Notes under the pieces: generated by a model
What the model saw: the letters and a program-made list of their open reading frames with translations, nothing else
Database searches by the model: none
Told to the model about the DNA's origin: nothing
In this document: positions 14,251 through 19,233 of the stretch, one piece after another
Numbering within the stretch: position 1 is the first letter of the stretch
How the letters are laid out: each line of letters opens with the position of its first letter
Assembly: GCA_024640585.1 (NCBI GenBank)
Contig: JAHEEQ010000068.1
Span: 1 to 19,233 of the forward strand
Origin: Micrococcales bacterium
GTDB lineage: Bacteria > Actinomycetota > Actinomycetes > S36-B12 > UBA5976
Direction of reading: 5' to 3'
Length of the DNA stretch: 19,233 bases
Program-made: the position numbers and the translations under genes

Positions 14251-14634
14251 ATGCGATTTGAAGATGAACTGTATGAGGCGATGTGTGATGCGTACCCCAA
14301 GTTGACTGTGCGAGCGTTTAGTCACGCACTGGGAATGAGCAGTGGGTACTGGAGCAGTATCACAGCCCAAGAGCTGTCTGTGTCTAACGTGGCGCTCATC
14401 AATTTAAACGACTTCATCGAGTGCCGCAAACTGTTGATGGAGTCTGATGGGGCAAGGCTGCGTAGGCTTGATGGCATTCAGCGCATGATTGCCAAGGAGA
14501 TCGTTAACCGGTTTGCACTTGAGAACGAGTCGTTTGATGAAGTCTGGGATGAGGTTTCAACTTCCTTGCGACAAAGTCAATCCGTTGCATCTGGCAGCTA
14601 TGGCGCTATGCCGTTTCTAATTTTGAGAGGGTAA
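14251..14634 (+). CDS. Small HTH-like protein (DUF6626-like)
   Basis: A 127-residue protein. The start at 14251 follows GGAG by 6 bases; the longer open frame upstream covers the divergent gene and is rejected. Residues ~17-50 (LTVRAFSHALGMSSGYWSSI, then VALINLNDFIE) look like a helix-turn-helix and resemble the DUF6626 family of small island proteins, in which a region like SQREFS-x-x-LGRSPSYL is typical. A charged helix follows (ARLRRLDGIQRMIAKEI), then a conserved-looking tail (SYGAMPFLILRG). It could bind the palindrome at 14219-14235 and regulate itself and its divergent neighbour; that is inference. Confidence 0.65.
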   Translation: MRFEDELYEAMCDAYPKLTVRAFSHALGMSSGYWSSITAQELSVSNVALINLNDFIECRKLLMESDGARLRRLDGIQRMIAKEIVNRFALENESFDEVWDEVSTSLRQSQSVASGSYGAMPFLILRG

Positions 14635-14733
14635 ATTAACATTTGAGATCTTGCGGTTGGGTAGTATCAATGTATCGTCAGATTCTTCGGCTCTAATCAA
14701 TTTAGATGCGCCACTAGTACACTGGAGTAATAC

Positions 14734-16602
14734 ATGCCTCCCGTTTCCCCATTGCTTCGCGAATTGCCATTCAACAGTTCTGAAATTACTTGGCAAGATT
14801 TCGAAGAGTTAATTAAACAAATTGCCCAACATCCCAAAGGGGAGGGCTACAAGAATGTGCTGCGATATGGCCATTCAGGGCAAGCACAAGATGGCGTTGA
14901 TGTTTTTGCTTACGATGAATACGCCAAGTGTCATTACGTTTTTCAATGCAAGCATGTTCGAGATGTCAAACGTGGTTCTCTGCGGTCTTGGGTCAAGGAT
15001 TTTTTGTTAGGTAAGTTTGGCAAAACTGCAGAAAAATACTATTTGTGTCTTGCTATAAATATTTCAGACACTCAATTAATTCGAGAATGGGTAGAGTGTC
15101 AAGGCTTACTTCTCGAAAAGAAAATTGAAGGCGTTCTTTGGGCTCGTTCGCAGTTAGAAGATAAGCTACGCGAGCTACCTCGTTTGGTCACGCGGTACTT
15201 TGGAGCATCTTACGCCGAGAGATTTTGCCAAAATGTTGAGGTTGTTGCATCAACAGAACCCAATAAGCAGTACCGAACAAAGTATTGCAGTGATTTTTCA
15301 CTAGGGCGGTTCATTGCATTAGAAAATGAAAACGTGCATTGCTCCATCATGCTGCCCGGTGATGGCTCCATGAATTGCTCAGCAACGTTAACATTTTCGC
15401 GTCAAGATCTATCAGGGGTCACGACGGTGCTTTCTAGTTCCACGTTGCTTGGATGGCTTCGCTGGCGTGCATATGTTGAGTTCTGTAATGAACGCCCTTA
15501 CGCTGTCAAAAGCCACAATTCTGATCAGTACATTTTTCAAACGCCATCAACGTTGCTGTTGTTAAATCAAGCTGAAGTCGAAAACCTTGATTGGGTTTTT
15601 GAAAAGGCATGGCCTGAAGTTCTGAAAGCATTGAGCACTCAAGAGTCGATTTGGAGGACGCTGCGATTTAAAAAAATACCGCATTTATCCGAACTAACCT
15701 ATGCACTCGTGGATGTGGAGCTGAGACTCTGGCGGGTAATTCAAGAGTTCGCAACAGTACATGATGTGGCAAATGGAGATTCACCTTGGCATATCTTTGA
15801 TGCTGCATCTGGGCCTCTGAAAGTTTATGTTCCCAATGCAACGGACACATTAGATGCAGGGTATCACCTCATCATGTACGCCTACAACACTGAGGGAATT
15901 GTGTTGCCTTCGGATTCGTGCGTTCAGCTTGGTTGGTCGCCGCAGTATCTGCCGGATTCCGATAGACAAGGATTTACACCTCGTAGAAATTGGGATGCAG
16001 AGTATTGCCACGATTGGTTGATGAACAACTTGCTGCCTCAAGTTCTGAAGTGGGATTACCAACGATCCTTGGCGAGTAGGAGTAAGAGTTGGTTAGATTT
16101 TATAAGAAAACCAAAAAACATACCTGTGTTGCAAAAAGTGGAGGATTGGGCAACTTCCCGAGCAATAAGCGATGCTCGTGAATGGTCGGGTGCGCCTATT
16201 GCTGATGTCAAAACTGGGTTGCACTCATTGCGTAACGTTGCACGTAGGCTCCAAGCCCACTTCAATATCGATTGGAATGTTCCAATTCCCAAATCGTTTC
16301 TTGTGGCTTCTTTGCAAGTGACGGAGAGGTTAGCTCCATATGCCAATCCGTTAGATGAGTACTACATGCGCAGCAAGCTTGACCTTCCCAAAGATATTCC
16401 ATTTGTCCAGGCTGTTCGAAATCGACGTGAGTCGATTAACTCTATGCCGCATTGGTATACCTTTGATTTGTCTCTCCGTTGTGTATGTACCGTCTTGGAT
16501 GATGCGATTGATGTACCCTTGCAAGAGCTCAATTTCGCAGCGAGTCAGTTGCGGATTATTTGGCAAAGGTATCAAGAGGACATCTTATGCCGACAGCTTT
16601 AA
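14734..16602 (+). CDS. PD-(D/E)XK nuclease-domain protein (Mrr/Cap4-like), putative defence effector
   Basis: A 622-residue protein; GGAG lies 6 bases before the ATG. The first ~110 residues follow the Mrr-type restriction-endonuclease fold: WQDFEELIKQI (E24/E25), RYGHSGQAQDGVDVFAY (D56) and YVFQCKH (Q71-x-K73), i.e. the E...D...QxK catalytic set. The remaining ~500 residues (tryptophan-rich, mixed) match nothing I recognise and may be a sensing domain. Related nuclease domains occur in type IV restriction and in Cap4 effectors of nucleotide-signal defence systems. It is convergent with the RelA/SpoT gene, with only 3 bases between the stop codons. Whether it works with that gene pair or alone is unknown. 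Confidence 0.75.
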   Translation: MPPVSPLLRELPFNSSEITWQDFEELIKQIAQHPKGEGYKNVLRYGHSGQAQDGVDVFAYDEYAKCHYVFQCKHVRDVKRGSLRSWVKDFLLGKFGKTAEKYYLCLAINISDTQLIREWVECQGLLLEKKIEGVLWARSQLEDKLRELPRLVTRYFGASYAERFCQNVEVVASTEPNKQYRTKYCSDFSLGRFIALENENVHCSIMLPGDGSMNCSATLTFSRQDLSGVTTVLSSSTLLGWLRWRAYVEFCNERPYAVKSHNSDQYIFQTPSTLLLLNQAEVENLDWVFEKAWPEVLKALSTQESIWRTLRFKKIPHLSELTYALVDVELRLWRVIQEFATVHDVANGDSPWHIFDAASGPLKVYVPNATDTLDAGYHLIMYAYNTEGIVLPSDSCVQLGWSPQYLPDSDRQGFTPRRNWDAEYCHDWLMNNLLPQVLKWDYQRSLASRSKSWLDFIRKPKNIPVLQKVEDWATSRAISDAREWSGAPIADVKTGLHSLRNVARRLQAHFNIDWNVPIPKSFLVASLQVTERLAPYANPLDEYYMRSKLDLPKDIPFVQAVRNRRESINSMPHWYTFDLSLRCVCTVLDDAIDVPLQELNFAASQLRIIWQRYQEDILCRQL

Positions 16603-16605
16603 CGG

Positions 16606-17595
16606 TTATTCAAAACCTTTTCCTAAGTCGCTGTAGATTTTTGCAAGGTCAGTTTCATCAATCGGCCAGCTGGCACGAGTTTGAGCTGGTTTAGTGCTTA
16701 CCAAGTAGTAAACCAATAGAACAATTGGTTGATTGAATAAATGGCTGATCGGTGCTTGTTCGTTTATTTTGTTAAAGATAAAAGATTTGGCCTCGAAAAA
16801 ACTGACGATTTCAGTTTGAGGGGCTTCAGGAAGCAAGTCGAACAGTGCGTCAAGAATGAACTGATTTGAGCGTTCTTGCAAGGCTGGTTTTCCAACTCTT
16901 TTTAGGTATTCAGTTGAAAGAAAGCTTAAGAGTTCTCGCTGAGCTGACGCCACTTCATCTAAGTGAGCCATTGCTTGCTCGAAAAACTCATCAGTTGCTT
17001 CAATCAAAGCCATGCTTTTGGCAACAGTTCTCTTGACACTTGATGCCGCGTTTGCTTTGGGTTTGTACAGCGTATCGTGAGTTAATTCGCTATGTGCATG
17101 TTGAAGGAGCGTGCGTATTTGAATTTCGCAAGCTGTACCTTCAGGGATGTTGATGCCTTCGTGCTGTATACCTTGTTTGGCACGCAGTACGTAATGAACA
17201 GATTGGTATGTGAACTCTAGAGGCTTTTCATCACGCTCTTTTTCATAATCTCGATCTTTTGATGCAGTCCAAAAATTTTTGCTCTCATCGTTTTCAATGA
17301 CATCGCAGATTTTTCTTATGTCTGATGTGAGTAGTACGACAAAACGCATTCCAACTTTGTCTGTGATGTCGTCGTACGGATTCTGATAGTCTTTGTTCCG
17401 ATAGAGTGCTTTGTCTACTAAGGTTGAATTCTCTTTCAATCGTGCTTTTAGCGGTACTTTGATAAAGTACTCAAGAGTGGTAGGCGCAATAGCATGGTTG
17501 AGCTGGCTAGAAATTTTTTGCGCAATGAATTCTGACCAAGCGTAATAAATTGGCTTGTCATTTTCCCAACGCGCAAGAATGTCAGCTTCAGTCAT
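16606..17595 (-). CDS. RelA/SpoT-domain nucleotide pyrophosphokinase-like protein
   Basis: A 329-residue protein. The start at 17595 is chosen because its ATG overlaps the NdpA stop as ATGA; the frame extends to 17637 inside that gene. Residues ~45-180 form a RelA/SpoT synthetase domain with the expected residues: K50-A-R52-L-K54 (pyrophosphate transfer), DDITDKVGMRFVV (D76), YQSVHY (Y130, H134) and CEIQIRTLLQHAHSEL (E157, H166, H168). No hydrolase (HD) or TGS domain is present, as in small alarmone synthetases and toxic SAS proteins. Its likely reaction is transfer of pyrophosphate from ATP to a guanosine nucleotide or, in toxSAS types, to other targets. The C-terminal ~120 residues are unassigned. 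Coupling to an NdpA-like gene suggests a two-protein unit. Confidence 0.88.
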   Translation of the reverse strand: MTEADILARWENDKPIYYAWSEFIAQKISSQLNHAIAPTTLEYFIKVPLKARLKENSTLVDKALYRNKDYQNPYDDITDKVGMRFVVLLTSDIRKICDVIENDESKNFWTASKDRDYEKERDEKPLEFTYQSVHYVLRAKQGIQHEGINIPEGTACEIQIRTLLQHAHSELTHDTLYKPKANAASSVKRTVAKSMALIEATDEFFEQAMAHLDEVASAQRELLSFLSTEYLKRVGKPALQERSNQFILDALFDLLPEAPQTEIVSFFEAKSFIFNKINEQAPISHLFNQPIVLLVYYLVSTKPAQTRASWPIDETDLAKIYSDLGKGFE

Positions 17596-18692
17596 TCCTG
17601 ATCTCTGATGTGATCTCGGACTGTGATTTTTGTCCATTTAGGCATGTTGCCATTCTCGTCTGGATCTCCGTCGATAGCTTCAATTCGTACATAGTCCTCA
17701 AATTGATCGGCAGGAGCGGTTAGCTTGATGTTGTGGCTAAAAAGAAGTTTTCGTTGCGTAAGTGCCGAGGCAACTTCTGACAAGTCTTTAACAATCGCTT
17801 GTTGAGGGAAATTTTTCTGTTCCATGTAGCTCGTATACGCATCTTTTAGTTCTGGTGTGTATAGGTACGTTTCAGAAAAAGCGCCTACTTGCACAGTGAC
17901 GGTTTGATCTGCTTTTAGATACGTGGTGAGTGCATTGAGCAGATCATTTTTCTTCTCAGGTGTGATGTTTGCATTACGAATAAATTCTTTTGTGAGCGTA
18001 TGAAACTCTTTAGTTTGAAATGCACTATTGGAAGGGAAGCTTAATCCAAGGAAGCTTTCGTAGAAATATTGAGCTGCACCTAGCTTGTCACCTTTTTTGA
18101 TTTGGTCGTCAAATAGAAAAGCTTTCCAGCCTTTTGTTGGCTCTTGATTCGTTGCTGCGTGAGCATCAAATTTGACGAATGCACCGATTTTATAAAGTTT
18201 GGCCTGTGGTGTCAGGATGAGATCTTTGAGGTACTCCAGCATCAAAACGCCATCCTCTGATTCGCGTTTAGTGAAGCCCCCATGTGGTTCGGCTTTGATG
18301 ATGCACATAAATGGTTTGGCTGGATTGCCCGCCGTGCCATCAATAGCGATCACAATGCCTCCGGGGTAGCCTTTGCTTGTTTGTGCAACTGTTAGTTTTG
18401 CTGCAAGTGCTTGTGATGCTGTGATGAATTCGGGGTTGTTGCCTTGCGATTCAACAATCCTTTTACCTAGTTTCCATGCGCTTTCATCATTTGACTCGGT
18501 GATTGTCATTTCTACGCCGTGTGTGGATTGACCGAGCGCGTTCGTAATACGTTGCTGAAGCACGCCTTTTGCATCTACATCAAGTTCGATCAGGTGTTCA
18601 CCATATTTGGGTGGACGAGGCGTGCGGTCTTCATTGCGTTTGAAGACTTCGTGCATGACGATGCGATTAATGGTTAGGTTTTGAAATGGCAT
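17592..18692 (-). CDS. NdpA/NA37-family nucleoid-associated protein
   Basis: A 366-residue protein; MPFQNLTINRIVMHEVF at the start matches the NA37/YejK pattern (I-x-x-I-x-x-H-x-V), so 18692 is preferred over the in-frame ATGs up to 18734. Other family-like segments are GGIVIAIDG then CIIKAEPHGGF, VLMLEYLKDLILTPQAKLYKIG and AQYFYESFLGL. Family members bind the nucleoid; island copies often sit among defence genes and have no defined activity. Its stop codon overlaps the start of the RelA/SpoT gene (ATGA), so both come from one mRNA, with NdpA translated first. The order and coupling resemble a toxin-antitoxin or sensor-effector pair; this is inference. No strong ribosome site is visible. Confidence 0.82.
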   Translation of the reverse strand: MPFQNLTINRIVMHEVFKRNEDRTPRPPKYGEHLIELDVDAKGVLQQRITNALGQSTHGVEMTITESNDESAWKLGKRIVESQGNNPEFITASQALAAKLTVAQTSKGYPGGIVIAIDGTAGNPAKPFMCIIKAEPHGGFTKRESEDGVLMLEYLKDLILTPQAKLYKIGAFVKFDAHAATNQEPTKGWKAFLFDDQIKKGDKLGAAQYFYESFLGLSFPSNSAFQTKEFHTLTKEFIRNANITPEKKNDLLNALTTYLKADQTVTVQVGAFSETYLYTPELKDAYTSYMEQKNFPQQAIVKDLSEVASALTQRKLLFSHNIKLTAPADQFEDYVRIEAIDGDPDENGNMPKWTKITVRDHIRDQE

Positions 18693-18958
18693 GGTTCGAC
18701 AACAGTTGTTATTGAATGAGTAAAGCATATGCAAATGCTGAGTTTGCTTACACTTAACTAATTTGTTTGCAGTGAGTCTTCCTGTTGCAACACGGCAATG
18801 GCAGATGGGGCTTCCTAGCGGCTACGTATGATTCACTCGTCCTTTCTTTGTCAACTCTGTCTGTGCGAGATAAATTATCAATTACACGTTTAATTACACG
18901 ATAAAAAAATACGTACACAATCTGTTGATTTATAACGATAAATTTAGACGTATATACG
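18693..18958. other. Element end: promoter region and integrase-arm-like repeats
   Basis: An AT-rich, gene-free stretch between the NdpA start and the tRNA-Cys fragment. It must hold the promoter of the NdpA/RelA operon. AATTACACG occurs twice with a 12-base period (18880-18888, 18892-18900), as arm-type integrase sites do near att junctions. Confidence 0.5.
18880..18902. repeat. 12-base-period direct repeat, candidate integrase arm sites
   Basis: AATTACACG-TTT-AATTACACG-AT. The second copy with its trailing AT also occurs in reverse orientation at 5381-5391, just upstream of the tyrosine recombinase. Confidence 0.4.
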
Positions 18959-19002
18959 TTGCAAATCCGTTTAGCCCAGTTCGACTCTGGGTCGCGCCTC
19001 CA
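18959..19002 (+). tRNA. tRNA-Cys 3' half (displaced fragment at integration junction)
   Basis: Sequence from the anticodon (TTGCAAA, GCA anticodon) through the T-arm (CCCAG-TTCGACT-CTGGG) and acceptor strand (CGCGCC) to T73 and an encoded CCA, all matching tRNA-Cys. The 5' half is absent: the upstream bases neither pair with ATCCG of the anticodon stem nor supply GGCGCG. This is the classic remnant left when an element integrates at the anticodon loop of a tRNA gene. The native terminator follows, so the chromosome lies to the right and the element to the left. Confidence 0.85.
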
Positions 19003-19029
19003 GGATTTCTTCAATGAAATCAACAACCT

Positions 19030-19053
19030 AGCCCACTTTATGTGGGCTTTTTT
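19030..19053 (+). terminator. Intrinsic terminator of the original tRNA-Cys unit
   Basis: AGCCCAC / GTGGGCT stem with a TTTAT loop, followed by TTTTT. It lies 27 bases after the tRNA CCA end. Confidence 0.85.
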
Positions 19054-19233
19054 GTTTCTGGATTTCCTTGAAAACCCCTATAAATCCCCACTCCTGCTAC
19101 GCTATGACGGGCTGTTCTTTTTGAATAAGGAAAAGTCCAAAGACGAATTGCTGCAAAGCGTGGCTTACCAAAAGAAGAGTAAGGCGATGTGCAATTCAAA
19201 TTATTAGCATCTTGTGCTGCGCTGATATCACTA
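19054..19233. other. Chromosomal flank, no supported gene
   Basis: I see nothing I can support. An open frame up to 19207 runs through the tRNA fragment and terminator and is not credible. Confidence 0.4.

Noticed and set aside
18959..19207. 82-codon frame through the tRNA fragment
   Set aside because: It begins in tRNA sequence and crosses a terminator.
1..19233. CRISPR arrays and rRNA genes
   Set aside because: No short regularly spaced repeats and no rRNA signatures were found on either strand.

Overview
This 19.2-kb window looks like a genomic island or integrated plasmid-like element in a betaproteobacterium, most likely Burkholderiales (Comamonadaceae-like). The pointers are an H-NS paralogue with the TWTGRG DNA-binding motif typical of that order, DUF3820- and DUF6876-type accessory genes, and a displaced 3' half of a tRNA-Cys gene at the right end. 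No intact tRNA-Cys is visible, so the left junction of an element integrated there would lie before base 1, if this reading is right.

Layout. (1) 1-3033: the 3' end of a giant Ig/cadherin-repeat adhesin, a small protein of unknown function, and a degenerate histidine-kinase-like protein. (2) 3042-3632: a decayed IS3-family element. (3) 3717-4182: an H-NS-like gene with its terminator. (4) 4284-5620: an orphan promoter/dyad site, a small Cys-rich protein, a catalytic-domain-only tyrosine recombinase, and a non-coding stretch with three perfect DnaA boxes. (5) 5814-9706: accessory genes of unknown function on both strands, including a DUF3820 gene of only 59 codons. (6) 9711-10288: a decayed gene made of ~44-codon tandem repeats. 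(7) 10420-13649: an AAA+ ATPase, an overlapping NUMOD3-array protein and a large protein with the palm motifs of family-A DNA polymerases / T7-like RNA polymerases. (8) 13723-14634: a frameshifted small ORF and a divergent gene pair around a palindrome. (9) 14734-18692: an apparent defence-type cluster with a PD-(D/E)XK (Mrr/Cap4-like) protein, a RelA/SpoT-fold nucleotide synthetase and an NdpA/NA37 nucleoid-associated protein. (10) 18880-19053: integrase-arm-like repeats, the tRNA-Cys 3' half and its terminator, marking the element/chromosome junction.

The most interesting part is the putative replication/transcription module. The AAA+ ATPase and NUMOD3 genes overlap, and the polymerase-like gene follows about 160 bases later. 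It begins just after a site, TACTATAAG-N5-GACTTTT, that recurs upstream of a second gene (8550-8570, minus strand) and as an orphan (4284-4327). Two of the three copies carry a downstream dyad at identical spacing, with three compensatory base-pair changes. Together with the DnaA-box cluster, this suggests an element with its own polymerase and a small regulon. The step from palm motifs to function is inference.

All family assignments come from reading motifs by eye. Products labelled hypothetical are those I could not recognise.
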